Positions 35,087-43,289 of a stretch of DNA of 64,000 nt are shown one piece after another. This DNA comes from Mobilicoccus pelagius NBRC 104925 (GTDB lineage Bacteria; Actinomycetota; Actinomycetes; Actinomycetales; Dermatophilaceae): positions 1-64,000 of the forward strand of contig NZ_BAFE01000052.1 in the NCBI RefSeq assembly GCF_000247995.1, given 5' to 3'. Each line of letters starts with the position of its first letter. Positions within the stretch are counted from its first letter, which is position 1. The position numbers were made by a program, and so were the translations under genes. The notes beneath the pieces were generated by a model. It ran no database searches and was not told the origin of the DNA. It was given only the letters and a program-made list of their open reading frames with translations.

Positions 35087-36220
35087 TCAGCGGTTCTGCG
35101 GTGTGAGTCCGAGCTTGCGGCCGGCGAGACCGCGGGAGCGGGTCGCGAGGCCCTTGGCGATGCCGCGGAGAGCGACGCCCGCCGGGCCGTCCGGGTTGGA
35201 GAGGACGACGGGGTCACCGTTGTCCGAGCCCTCGCGCATGGTGACGTCGAGCGGGATCTGGCCGAGGAGCGGGATGTCGGTGCCGACGATGCGCGACAGC
35301 GAATCCGCCACGGCCTGACCACCGCCGGAGCCGAAGATCTCCTGACGCGTGCCGCCGGGGAGCTCGAGCCACGACATGTTCTCGATGACACCGACGATGC
35401 GCTGATGCGTCTGCGTCGAGATGGACCCGGCGCGCTCGGCAACCTCGGCGGCGGCCTGCTGAGGCGTCGTGACGACGAGGATCTCCGCGCCGGGCAGGAG
35501 CTGCGCGACGGAGATCGCGACGTCACCCGTGCCGGGCGGGAGGTCGAGCAGGAGGACGTCGAGGTCACCCCAGAAGACGTCGGCGAGGAACTGGTTGAGC
35601 GCGCGGTGCAGCATCGGGCCGCGCCACACGACCGGGGAGTTGCCGGGCACGAACATGCCGACGGAGATGACCTTCACGCCCTTGGCCTCGGGCGGCATGA
35701 TCATGTCGTCGACCTGCGTCGGCGGGTACTCGACCCCGATCATGCGGGGGATCGAGAAGCCGTAGATGTCGGCGTCGACGACCCCGACGCGCAGCCCCTG
35801 GTCGGCGAGCGCGACGGCGAGGTTCGTCGTCACCGACGACTTGCCGACGCCGCCCTTGCCGGAGGCGACGGCGTACACGCGGGTGAGGGAGTTCGGCTTG
35901 GCGAACGGGATCTCCCGCTCGGCCTGGCCGCCGCGCAGGTGTTCCTTGAGCGCGGCGCGCTGCTCGTCGTTCATCACGCCGAGCGTGACCTCGACGTCGG
36001 TGACGCCGTCGACGGCCCGCAGCGCCTTCTCGGTGTCGCGGGAGAGGGTGTCCTTGAGCGGGCAGGCGGCGACCGTGAGGAGGATCGTCACGGCGACGCG
36101 ACCGGCGTCGTCGACGGCGACCTTCTCCACCATGCCGAGCTCGGTGATGGGACGGTGGATCTCGGGGTCCTCGACCCCGGCGAGAGCCTGGAGGAGGACC
36201 TCCTGGGTGGGTGCAGACAT
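35087..36220 (-). CDS. mrp: Mrp/NBP35-family iron-sulfur carrier ATPase
   Basis: 377 residues. An N-terminal MIP18/DUF59 domain (about 5-80, with Cys53 in VAACPLKDTL), then a deviant Walker A P-loop GKGGVGKS at 121-128 and the MinD-type ATPase fold (DADIYGFS, LLLDLPPGTGD). Mrp proteins transfer Fe-S clusters. The CxxC usual in the C-terminal half of many homologues is not seen (the stretch reads LPGGTRQEIFGSGGG), so cluster binding may differ. Start at ATG 36218-36220, leaderless with TAGAGT 7 nt upstream on the minus strand. Confidence 0.93.
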   Translation of the reverse strand: MSAPTQEVLLQALAGVEDPEIHRPITELGMVEKVAVDDAGRVAVTILLTVAACPLKDTLSRDTEKALRAVDGVTDVEVTLGVMNDEQRAALKEHLRGGQAEREIPFAKPNSLTRVYAVASGKGGVGKSSVTTNLAVALADQGLRVGVVDADIYGFSIPRMIGVEYPPTQVDDMIMPPEAKGVKVISVGMFVPGNSPVVWRGPMLHRALNQFLADVFWGDLDVLLLDLPPGTGDVAISVAQLLPGAEILVVTTPQQAAAEVAERAGSISTQTHQRIVGVIENMSWLELPGGTRQEIFGSGGGQAVADSLSRIVGTDIPLLGQIPLDVTMREGSDNGDPVVLSNPDGPAGVALRGIAKGLATRSRGLAGRKLGLTPQNR

Positions 36221-36227
36221 GGGGCCC

Positions 36228-36233
36228 ACTCTA
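36228..36233 (-). promoter_or_regulatory. -10 element TAGAGT of mrp, leaderless
   Basis: Minus strand: TAGAGT, seven bases, ATG (36218-36220). Confidence 0.55.
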
Positions 36234-36276
36234 TGGGCGAGCGGGTGTGCTCCTCACACCGGCCGCCCCGGGCGGC

Positions 36277-36825
36277 CTAGCCCCGGTTCTTCTTCTTGCG
36301 GGGGCGTTTCTCGGGGTCGTCCGCCTCGTCGGCCTCCTCGGCGCGGCGTTCCTCCATCTCGTCCAGCAGTTCGCGCAGCTCGGAGCGGACGAAGTCGCGG
36401 GTCGCGACGTCGCGGAGGGCGATGCGGAGGGCCGCGACCTCGCGTGTGAGGTACTCGGTGTCGGCGAGGTTGCGTTCGTCGCGGGTGCGGTCCTGTTCGA
36501 GGCCGACGCGGTCGCGGTCGTCCTGGCGGTTCTGCGCGAGGAGGATGAGCGGCGCGGCGTAGCTCGCCTGGAGCGACAGGATGAGCGTGAGCAGCGTGTA
36601 GTTGAGCTCGCGGGGGTCGAACTGCCGATCGATGGGCATGTAGGTGTTCCACAGGAGCCACACGGCGACGAAGATCGTCATGTAGATGAGGAACTGCGGC
36701 GTGCCCATGAACCGGGCGAAGGCCTCGCTGCCCCGCCCGAACGCCTCGGGGTCCATGCGGGGGATGCGGATGCGTCGACGCCTGCCCTCGAACGGCTGGT
36801 CGAGCCGGGTGCGGGGGTCAGCCAT
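36277..36825 (-). CDS. DUF1003 membrane protein
   Basis: 182 residues. Basic N-terminus, two spans (about 46-62 and 76-94) within the DUF1003 core (FLIYMTIFVAVWLLWNT, DPRELNYTLLTLILSLQASY, APLILLAQNRQ), then a charged coiled-coil C-terminus ending in a Lys/Arg-rich tail. The ATG overlaps the stop of the upstream MgtE-like gene by 8 bases, so they form an operon; the pair is conserved in actinobacteria (Rv1231c/Rv1232c) and suggests a shared, possibly Mg2+-linked job. Biochemical function unknown. Confidence 0.9.
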   Translation of the reverse strand: MADPRTRLDQPFEGRRRRIRIPRMDPEAFGRGSEAFARFMGTPQFLIYMTIFVAVWLLWNTYMPIDRQFDPRELNYTLLTLILSLQASYAAPLILLAQNRQDDRDRVGLEQDRTRDERNLADTEYLTREVAALRIALRDVATRDFVRSELRELLDEMEERRAEEADEADDPEKRPRKKKNRG

Positions 36826-38101
36826 GGGTCACCTCGTGTCGGTCTTCGCGCCAGTCCTGCGGCAGCAGGTGGTCGAGGACGTCGTCGACGGTGACGGCAC
36901 CGAGGAGGTGCCCGTCTTCGTCGGCGACGGGGAGGCTCACGAGGTTGTACGTCGCGAGCTCGCGGGTGATCTCGCCGACGGTCGCGTCGGGGGCGAGGGG
37001 CTCGACGTCCTTGTCGAGGATGGTGCCGACGGCGAGATGCGGGGGCTCGCGCAGGAGCCGTTGGATGTGGACGGCGCCGAGGAAGCGTCCCGTCGGGGTC
37101 TCCATGGGGGACCGGCACACGTAGACCATCGCCGCGAGCGCGGGGGAGAGCTCGGTGCGGCGGACCGAGGCGAGGGCCTCGGCGATCGTCGCCTCCGGGG
37201 GGAGGATGACCGGCTCGGTCGTCATGAGACCACCTGCGGTGTCCTCGTCGTAGGTGAGGAGGCGGCGGATGTCCTCGGCCTCGTCGGGCTCCATGAGCTC
37301 GAGGTACCGCTCCTGCGCCTCGGGGCTGAGCTCGGAGAGGAGGTCGGCGGCGTCGTCCGGCTGCATCTCCTCGAGGACGTCGGCGGCGCGGTTCGACTCG
37401 AGGGCGGCGAGGATCTCGACCTGGTCGTCTTCGGGCAGCTCTTCGAGGACGTCGGCGAGCTTCTCGTCGTGGAGGCCACCGGCGACCTGGATGCGGCGCT
37501 GCCGCGGGAGGTCGCGGATCATCTCGGCGAGGTCGGCCGCCTTGAGATCGTCGAAGCTGTCGAGCCACAGGTCGGCCCGCTGGTCGGGCTCCTGCTCGCG
37601 GAGGCCGATGACGTTCTCGACGTCGACGAGGGCGGTCTCGCCGCGGCGCCGCGTGATGCGGAACCGGGACGTCTTCTCCCGGGGGTCGGACTTGCGGACG
37701 AAGACCTTCTCCACCGACCATTCGCGGGCGCGGACGCGTTCGATGGCGACGTCTTCGACGGTGGCCGCGTACGGCTCCTCGTCGTGCTCGTGGACGGTGA
37801 CGGTGCGGTCGAGGAGTTCGGCGACGACGCGGACCTCGGTGGGTCGCTGCTCGAACCGGCGCATGTTGACGAGGCCGGTCGTGATGACCTGGCCCGCCTC
37901 CATGCTCGTGACCCGGGTGAGGGGGACGAACACGCGGCGGCGCCCGGCGACCTCGACGACGAGACCCACGGCGAGGGGTTTGCGGCGGGTGGCGGAGAAG
38001 GTGACGACGACGTCGCGGACGACGCCGACCTGATCGCCGAGGGGGTCGAACACGGCAAGGCCGGCGAGGCGCGCGAGGAAGACCCGGGTGTTCTGACTCA
38101 C
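36818..38101 (-). CDS. MgtE N-domain/CBS protein without transport domain
   Basis: 427 residues. An N-terminal PRC-barrel-like region (to about 180), an MgtE intracellular N domain (about 200-300: helical repeats DLAEMIRDLP, LADVLEELPEDDQVEIL, ADVLEEMQPDDAADLL), and two CBS domains (about 305-420). The membrane domain of MgtE channels is missing, so it is a soluble Mg2+/nucleotide sensor, not a transporter. GTG at 38101 is preferred to TTG at 38116; neither has a clear ribosome binding site. Translationally coupled to the DUF1003 gene. Confidence 0.88.
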   Translation of the reverse strand: MSQNTRVFLARLAGLAVFDPLGDQVGVVRDVVVTFSATRRKPLAVGLVVEVAGRRRVFVPLTRVTSMEAGQVITTGLVNMRRFEQRPTEVRVVAELLDRTVTVHEHDEEPYAATVEDVAIERVRAREWSVEKVFVRKSDPREKTSRFRITRRRGETALVDVENVIGLREQEPDQRADLWLDSFDDLKAADLAEMIRDLPRQRRIQVAGGLHDEKLADVLEELPEDDQVEILAALESNRAADVLEEMQPDDAADLLSELSPEAQERYLELMEPDEAEDIRRLLTYDEDTAGGLMTTEPVILPPEATIAEALASVRRTELSPALAAMVYVCRSPMETPTGRFLGAVHIQRLLREPPHLAVGTILDKDVEPLAPDATVGEITRELATYNLVSLPVADEDGHLLGAVTVDDVLDHLLPQDWREDRHEVTHG

Positions 38102-38162
38102 GTCCGCAGCGTACAACCCGGCACGTCAGGGGCCGTTCCGGCGATCGGCCTGCGGGATCGCG

Positions 38163-38876
38163 TCAGCGTCGGGCGGTCTCGCGGGTCGTGTCGTCCCGCC
38201 CGTGCGACTCGCCCTCGTCCCGCGACGCCTCCCTCTCCCCGGCGCGGCGCCGGCGGAGGCGTGTGCGGACGTAGAAGGCGAGGCCGACGGCGACGGCCGC
38301 GAGGACGACGTACTGGACGTACTCGAGGTAGTGCGCGACGAGCCCGTACTGCTCTCCGAGGGCGTACCCGGCGAGGACCAGCGCGGCGTTCCACACGAGA
38401 CTCCCGAGGCCGGTGAGCACGGTGAACCGCAACAGCGGCATGCGTTCGAGCCCGGCGGGGATCGAGACGAGGCTACGGACGACGGGGACGACCCGGCCGA
38501 CGAGGACCGCGGTCGAGCCGTGCCGGACGAAGAACTCCTCCGCTCGGAGCATGTCGTCGACGTCGACGAGCGGCATCTTCTCGAGGAGGCGCACGATGCG
38601 TTCGCGGCCGAGGACGTGTCCGAGGCCGTAGAGGGCCCAGGCGCCCACGACGGAGCCGAGGGTGGCCCACACGATCGCGCCGACGAGCGAGAGCGTGCCG
38701 AGGCTCGCGGAGAACCCGGCGAGGGGGAGGATCACCTCGCTCGGCAGCGGCGGGAAGAGGTTCTCGACGCCGACGAGGAGACCGACCCCGGGGGCGCCGA
38801 CCGCGTCCATGACCTGCACGACCCATCCGGCGACGCCGTCCGTGGGTGGGGCCGCGGCGGGGGTGGGCACGAGCAT
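38163..38876 (-). CDS. DedA-family membrane protein (SNARE-associated/VTT domain)
   Basis: 237 residues with about five hydrophobic segments. DedA signatures: ENLFPPLPSEVILPLAG, GSVVGAWALYGLGHVLGRE, and GRVVPVVRSLVSIPAGLERM with the conserved Arg residues. DedA proteins are linked to undecaprenyl-phosphate or phospholipid flipping and membrane homeostasis. The C-terminal 30 residues are charged and Arg/Glu-rich. It follows the same direction as the MgtE/DUF1003 operon, 61 bp upstream of it, and may be its first gene. Confidence 0.92.
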   Translation of the reverse strand: MLVPTPAAAPPTDGVAGWVVQVMDAVGAPGVGLLVGVENLFPPLPSEVILPLAGFSASLGTLSLVGAIVWATLGSVVGAWALYGLGHVLGRERIVRLLEKMPLVDVDDMLRAEEFFVRHGSTAVLVGRVVPVVRSLVSIPAGLERMPLLRFTVLTGLGSLVWNAALVLAGYALGEQYGLVAHYLEYVQYVVLAAVAVGLAFYVRTRLRRRRAGEREASRDEGESHGRDDTTRETARR

Positions 38877-39211
38877 GGGCGGTCCTCTCGACGGGTGGGG
38901 GGCGATGCCGGTGAGCGGTCGGGTCGGGGACCCGGGGGCAAGCGTGGAGACGACGTCGTATGTCCTCCGTGCGGACGAACGGGCCGGGGGTGGAGTTCCC
39001 GGCCCCGGCGCACGACGGTGGGCCGTGGCCGCGTGATGAGCGTCTCAGCTCGCTCGGGAGCCGTGCGCGGACCCGCTGTTAGGCTCGAAAACAGGTCGAG
39101 CACCCACCCCGCGGGCCTCGCCCGGCGTCGGCACCGCCGACACCGCGGCCCCCGTCCCGGGTGCGTCGGCGAAGGGCACCCCAACACGACGACGTGGGAG
39201 GACATACGCAC
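38877..39211. other. 335-bp divergent region dedA / mcl
   Basis: No gene is supported. The right half carries a perfect palindrome (39083-39101) and a -10-like TTAGGCT at 39079-39085 just before it; the left half shows only GC-rich short repeats. Confidence 0.6.
39083..39101. promoter_or_regulatory. Candidate operator upstream of the malyl-CoA lyase operon
   Basis: GCTCGA (39083-39088), 7-nt spacer AAACAGG, TCGAGC (39096-39101), overlapping the 3' part of a TAGGCT-like -10. A dimeric regulator here would control the operon 110 nt downstream. Confidence 0.45.
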
Positions 39212-40312
39212 ATGCGCAGCGCCAAGGACTTCTTCACCCCGCTCGCGGTGGGGGCCCCGGCCCCCCTGCGGGAGATCCCCGCTCGGCCCTCCCGGGCCAT
39301 CCACTTCTTCGACCCGAGCAACGCCAAGATGGCGGCGAAGATCCCCGGCATGGTCGGCACTGTCGACGTCCTCCTCGGCAACCTCGAAGACGCCGTCAAG
39401 GCCGAGAACAAGGAGAAGGCGCGTCTCGGTCTCGTCGAGATCGCCAAGAACACCGACTTCGGGCCCACACAGCTGTGGAGCCGCCTCAACGCCCTCGACA
39501 GCCCGTGGTTCCTCGACGACATCACGACACTCGTCACCGAGATCGGCGACAAGCTCGACGTCGTCATGATCCCCAAGGTGCAGGGCGCCGAGGACATTCA
39601 CTACGTCGACCGTCTCCTCGCGCAGCTCGAGGCCAAGGTGGGCCTACAGCGGCCAGTCCTCGTCCACGCGATCCTCGAGACGGCCCGCGGCATGGCCAAC
39701 GTCGAGAAGATCGCCGGCGCGTCGCCGCGTATGCAGGGCATCTCGCTCGGTCCGGCCGACCTCGCCGCCGACCGTCGGATGAAGACGACGCGCGTCGGTG
39801 GCGGCCACCCCGGTTACCTCGTCCGCGCCGACGCCACGAAGAACGACGCGGGCGAGTACGACATCCACGGCGACCGCGCCGTCTTCCAGCAGGACCTGTG
39901 GCACTACACGATCGCCCGCCAGGTCGACGCCTGCGCGATGCACGGCATCTACGCCTACTACGGCCCGTACGGCGACATCACCGACGTCGTCGGCTGCGAG
40001 GACCAGTTCCGCAACGCGTTCCTCCTCGGCTGCGTCGGCACGTGGACCCTCCACCCCAAGCAGATCGACATCGCCCGCCGCGTCTTCAGCCCCGACCCGG
40101 CCGAGGTCGAGCACGCCTGGCACGTCGTCACCGCCATGGGCGACGGCACCGGTGCCGTCATGGTCGACGGCAAGATGGAGGACGACGCCTCCTGCAAGCA
40201 GTGCCAGGTCGTCGTCGACCTCGCCGAGGCGCTCTCCGAGACCGACCCCGAGCTCGGTGAGCAGTACGCGGAGGCCAAGAAGGCCGGCATCGCGAAGGCG
40301 GAGGGCAAGTGA
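39212..40312 (+). CDS. mcl1: Malyl-CoA / beta-methylmalyl-CoA lyase
   Basis: 366 residues, HpcH/HpaI (CitE-like) lyase. It follows the Chloroflexus/Rhodobacter L-malyl-CoA/beta-methylmalyl-CoA lyase closely from memory: FFTPLAVGAPAPLREIPARP at the N-terminus, GNLEDA at 56-61, RLNALDSPW at 91-99, LETARG at 155-160 (Glu156, Mg2+), GPADLAA at 180-186 (Asp183, Mg2+), and QQDLWHYTIAR. The reaction splits beta-methylmalyl-CoA to glyoxylate and propionyl-CoA (or malyl-CoA to glyoxylate and acetyl-CoA). GGGAGGA precedes the ATG. Its stop overlaps the next start (TGATG). Confidence 0.92.
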   Translation: MRSAKDFFTPLAVGAPAPLREIPARPSRAIHFFDPSNAKMAAKIPGMVGTVDVLLGNLEDAVKAENKEKARLGLVEIAKNTDFGPTQLWSRLNALDSPWFLDDITTLVTEIGDKLDVVMIPKVQGAEDIHYVDRLLAQLEAKVGLQRPVLVHAILETARGMANVEKIAGASPRMQGISLGPADLAADRRMKTTRVGGGHPGYLVRADATKNDAGEYDIHGDRAVFQQDLWHYTIARQVDACAMHGIYAYYGPYGDITDVVGCEDQFRNAFLLGCVGTWTLHPKQIDIARRVFSPDPAEVEHAWHVVTAMGDGTGAVMVDGKMEDDASCKQCQVVVDLAEALSETDPELGEQYAEAKKAGIAKAEGK

Positions 40313-41193
40313 TGACCGACTCCCGGACGACGTTCCGGCCGCGCCGGTCCGTGCTCTACATGCCGTCCTCGAACGCGCGGGCGCTCGAGAAGGCCAAGTC
40401 CATCGCGTGCGACGGCATCATTTTCGACCTCGAGGACGCCGTCGCGCCCGACGCCAAGCCCGAGGCCCGCGAGTCCGCGTGCGCCGCGGTGAGCAGCGGG
40501 GAATACGGCCGTCGTGAGCTCGTCATCCGCATCAACGGCATCGGCACGCCCTGGCACGACGACGACATGGCCGGGGCCTGCGCCGCCGGTCCCGACGCCA
40601 TCGCCGTACCCAAGGTGAACTCCGCCGAGGAGGTGCGTCAGCTCGTCGCCGCGATGGAGAAGGCCGGTGCGCCCGAGCGCACGACGCTGTGGGCCATGGT
40701 CGAGACGCCCGTCGCGATGCTCCACTGCGAGGAGATCGCCGAGGCGAGCCCGCGCCTGTCGGTGCTCGTCATGGGCACGAACGACCTCGTCAAGGAGCTC
40801 TACGCCGAGCACGTGCCCGGCCGTCAGCCGCTTCTCGCCGGGCTCGGTCTCGCGCTCCTCGGTGCTCGTGCCGCGGGCAAGGCGATCCTCGACGGCGTCT
40901 ACAACGACGTGAAGAACGTCGAGGGCTTCCTCGCCGAGTGCGAGCAGGGCCGCCAGATGGGCTTCGACGGCAAGACCCTCATCCACCCCGGCCAGGTCGA
41001 GGGCGCGAACATCGCGTTCCGCCCGTCCGACGCGGCCGTCGAGGACGCCCGCGGCATCCTCGACGCGTGGGAGCAGGGCAAGGGCACCGGTGTCGTCACC
41101 TACAACCGCAAGATGATCGAGAATCTCCACGTCGAGTCCGCGCAGCGCACCCTCACGATGCACGACGCGATCGAGGCGCTCGGGCAGGACTGA
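40312..41193 (+). CDS. mcl2: (3S)-Malyl-CoA thioesterase-type CitE-like protein
   Basis: 293 residues, second HpcH/HpaI enzyme. RRSVLYMPSSNARALEKA at 11-28, FDLEDAV at 38-44, Arg73 in VIRING, Glu131 in VETPVAM and Asp158 in GTNDL are the CoA and Mg2+ site residues. Its form resembles Rhodobacter Mcl2, which hydrolyses malyl-CoA to malate after Mcl1 condenses acetyl-CoA and glyoxylate; citramalyl-CoA lyase activity is a possible alternative. ATG 40312 has GGAGGG six bases upstream. Second and last gene of a two-gene operon ended by a strong hairpin. Confidence 0.87.
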   Translation: MTDSRTTFRPRRSVLYMPSSNARALEKAKSIACDGIIFDLEDAVAPDAKPEARESACAAVSSGEYGRRELVIRINGIGTPWHDDDMAGACAAGPDAIAVPKVNSAEEVRQLVAAMEKAGAPERTTLWAMVETPVAMLHCEEIAEASPRLSVLVMGTNDLVKELYAEHVPGRQPLLAGLGLALLGARAAGKAILDGVYNDVKNVEGFLAECEQGRQMGFDGKTLIHPGQVEGANIAFRPSDAAVEDARGILDAWEQGKGTGVVTYNRKMIENLHVESAQRTLTMHDAIEALGQD

Positions 41194-41237
41194 TCTCGAC
41201 CAGGGGTGAGCCCCCACCGCGGCTTCAGGCAGCGGAA

Positions 41238-41282
41238 CGTACAGGACCCCCGGACGCCTCTCGCGTCCGGGGGTCCTGTACG
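41238..41282. terminator. Bidirectional terminator, 20-bp perfect stem
   Basis: 41238-41257 is the exact reverse complement of 41263-41282, loop CTCTC. It separates convergent mcl2 and the peptide transporter. Confidence 0.9.
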
Positions 41283-41310
41283 TCGGGGCGGGGCCCGATG
41301 TCGTGCGTGA

Positions 41311-42879
41311 TCAGTCGGCCGTGGGGATGGCGCCCCGGCCCACGTCGGACATGCGGGCCTGCGTCCACGGCGCGAGCAGGGCGAGCACGACGGCGACGCC
41401 GATCGTGACGAACCCGAGTCCGTAGTAGAACGCCACGTCACCGAGGTCCTTCGTCCGGTCGATGACGACGGCGGCGCAGCCCTGGCCGGTGGCGGCGGCG
41501 AGGAGCCACAGCGTCATCGTCTGCGAGGCGTACTGCTTGGGCGCGAGCGACGTCGTGGCGGCGAGACCCACCGGGTTCATGAACAGTTCGGCCACCGTCT
41601 GGACGATGAACACGACGCCGAGGAACCACCACGGGGCGAGGTTGCCGGACCCGGCCGGGTACTGCGCGTAGCCCCAGCCCATCATGAGGGCGGTGAAGCC
41701 GATGATCGCGACGGCGATGGCGAACTTCATCGCCGTGCTCGGGAACTTGCCGGCACGACGCGTGAAGATCCAGCCGAGGATCGGGGCGAGGATGAGCACG
41801 GCCGCCGGGTTGATCGACTGGTAGGCGCCCGCCGACAGGCCGAAGCCGCCGCTGATGAGGCCGTCGGTGTTGTCCTTGGCGAAGGACGCCATCTTGCCCG
41901 ACGCCTGCTCGAAGATGATCGTGAAGAGCATGTTGCCGACCCACAGCGGCAGGAACGCCCACAGGTGGCGGCGCTCGTGCGGGGTCACCTTGGGACTGCG
42001 GAACATGGTGATGAAGTAGAACGCCGACGCGAGCGTCGCGATCGTGAACACGACGTAGGCGATGCCCTGGGCGAGACCACCGAAGATCGGCGTGTAGAGA
42101 GCGGTGAGGACGACGACGGCGACGACGAAGCCGAACGCGAGCAGGGCCAGGCGTTTGCCCTCACCGGGGCGCAGCGGGTTCGGCACGTCGAACGCGAACT
42201 GCGAGAGCCGGCCGCGGCCGTAGACGAACGCGGCGAGACCGAACGCCATGCCGATGGCGGCGGCGATGAAGCCGACGTGGTAACCGAACCGCTGCTGGAG
42301 GCCGTACGTGATGAGCGGCGAGATGAGCGACCCGACGTTGATCGACATGTAGAAAAGCTGGAACCCGGCCTCACGGCGGGGGTCCTTCTCGTCGTACAGA
42401 CCGCCGACGATGGTCGAAAGGTTCGGCTTGATGAAGCCCGTGCCGAACGCGATGAGGAACAGGCCGATCCACGACGTCGTCGGCGTGGGCACCGCGAGGA
42501 GGACGTGGCCGAAGAGGATGACCATGCCGCCGTACAGGGTGGAACGCCAGGGACCCACGACGCGGTCGGCGAAGATGCCGCCGGGGATCGTGAGGAAGAG
42601 CACGGAGGCCTGGTAGGTCGCCATGATGACCTGGCCCGTGTTCTTGTCGAGGCCCAGACCGCCGTTGGCGAACGTGTCGGTGATGAAGTACAGCAGGATG
42701 GCGCGCATCCCGAACCAGCTGAACCGCTCCCACATCTCGACCTGGAGCATCCAGGGGAGTCCGCGTGGCTGACCGAAGAGGCCGACGTCCTCGCTCGACG
42801 GGCCGGTGCGGACGGTGGCGGGGCGCCAGCGGTCGTGATACCTCGGCCCGTGGGCCGGTGGCTGGTCGGTGGTGGTCAC
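41311..42879 (-). CDS. dtpT: POT/PTR-family proton-coupled di/tripeptide transporter
   Basis: 522 residues, about 14 membrane spans. Proton-coupling motif ExxERF as E48-MW-ERF (48-53) followed by GMRAILLYF; second family signature GTGFIKPNLSTIVGGLY; FYMSINVGSLISPL in the PTR2 region. Imports di- and tripeptides. The start is GTG at 42877-42879 with GAGAGGA upstream on the minus strand; open frame further upstream lacks membrane or family sequence. Aminopeptidase P lies 5 kb away, also useful for Pro-containing peptides, but not in the same operon. Confidence 0.93.
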   Translation of the reverse strand: MTTTDQPPAHGPRYHDRWRPATVRTGPSSEDVGLFGQPRGLPWMLQVEMWERFSWFGMRAILLYFITDTFANGGLGLDKNTGQVIMATYQASVLFLTIPGGIFADRVVGPWRSTLYGGMVILFGHVLLAVPTPTTSWIGLFLIAFGTGFIKPNLSTIVGGLYDEKDPRREAGFQLFYMSINVGSLISPLITYGLQQRFGYHVGFIAAAIGMAFGLAAFVYGRGRLSQFAFDVPNPLRPGEGKRLALLAFGFVVAVVVLTALYTPIFGGLAQGIAYVVFTIATLASAFYFITMFRSPKVTPHERRHLWAFLPLWVGNMLFTIIFEQASGKMASFAKDNTDGLISGGFGLSAGAYQSINPAAVLILAPILGWIFTRRAGKFPSTAMKFAIAVAIIGFTALMMGWGYAQYPAGSGNLAPWWFLGVVFIVQTVAELFMNPVGLAATTSLAPKQYASQTMTLWLLAAATGQGCAAVVIDRTKDLGDVAFYYGLGFVTIGVAVVLALLAPWTQARMSDVGRGAIPTAD

Positions 42880-43289
42880 GTCGTTGTGTCCTCTCGTGCG
42901 ACGTCGGCGGGCCGCGGGGGTGGTGCGGCCGTGCCGGGGGCCTCGTGGGCCTCGGCGCAACAGTAGGCGCCTCGGGGGCACGTTCGTGTCCGGAATCGCG
43001 GGATTCGCGCGACGAGCGGGTCGCGCGCGGGGCGGGACGTGGGTCGTGCGCCGCGCGCACGCAGGAGGCGGGGCGTCGTGGCGGTCGAGGGGCACCCGGT
43101 CCGCGCCGTGCGACCGCGGGCCGGCCGTCGGGCGGCCTCCCCTCGTCGGCTCCCGGGCCGCGGGCCGCGCGTGAGCCGGGTGTACTAGGTTGGACGATAG
43201 ACCTGATCGGACGCGGAGGCATCCGCGTGGCAGGTCGCGGCCGGCCCGAGGGGGGCCCGTCCGCTCGTCATCGTTCCAGAGGGGGAACC
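42880..43289. other. 410-bp divergent region dtpT / L,D-transpeptidase
   Basis: No gene is supported. On the minus strand TACTGT (42960-42965) could be the dtpT -10. An 8-bp inverted repeat CGCGCGAC / GTCGCGCG (43006-43013 / 43020-43027) follows. On the plus strand TACTAGGTT (43183-43191) could be the -10 of the transpeptidase gene, leaving a leader of about 90 nt. Confidence 0.5.

Noticed and set aside
38101..38116. TTG start at 38116 for the MgtE/CBS gene
   Set aside because: It adds five residues not expected in the family; GTG 38101 is the more usual start codon, though evidence is weak.
42880..43289. N-terminal extension of the peptide transporter or of the L,D-transpeptidase into the divergent gap
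   Set aside because: Both frames stay open but encode Arg/Pro/Gly filler; the GTG starts at 42879 and 43290 have ribosome binding sites and fit the families.
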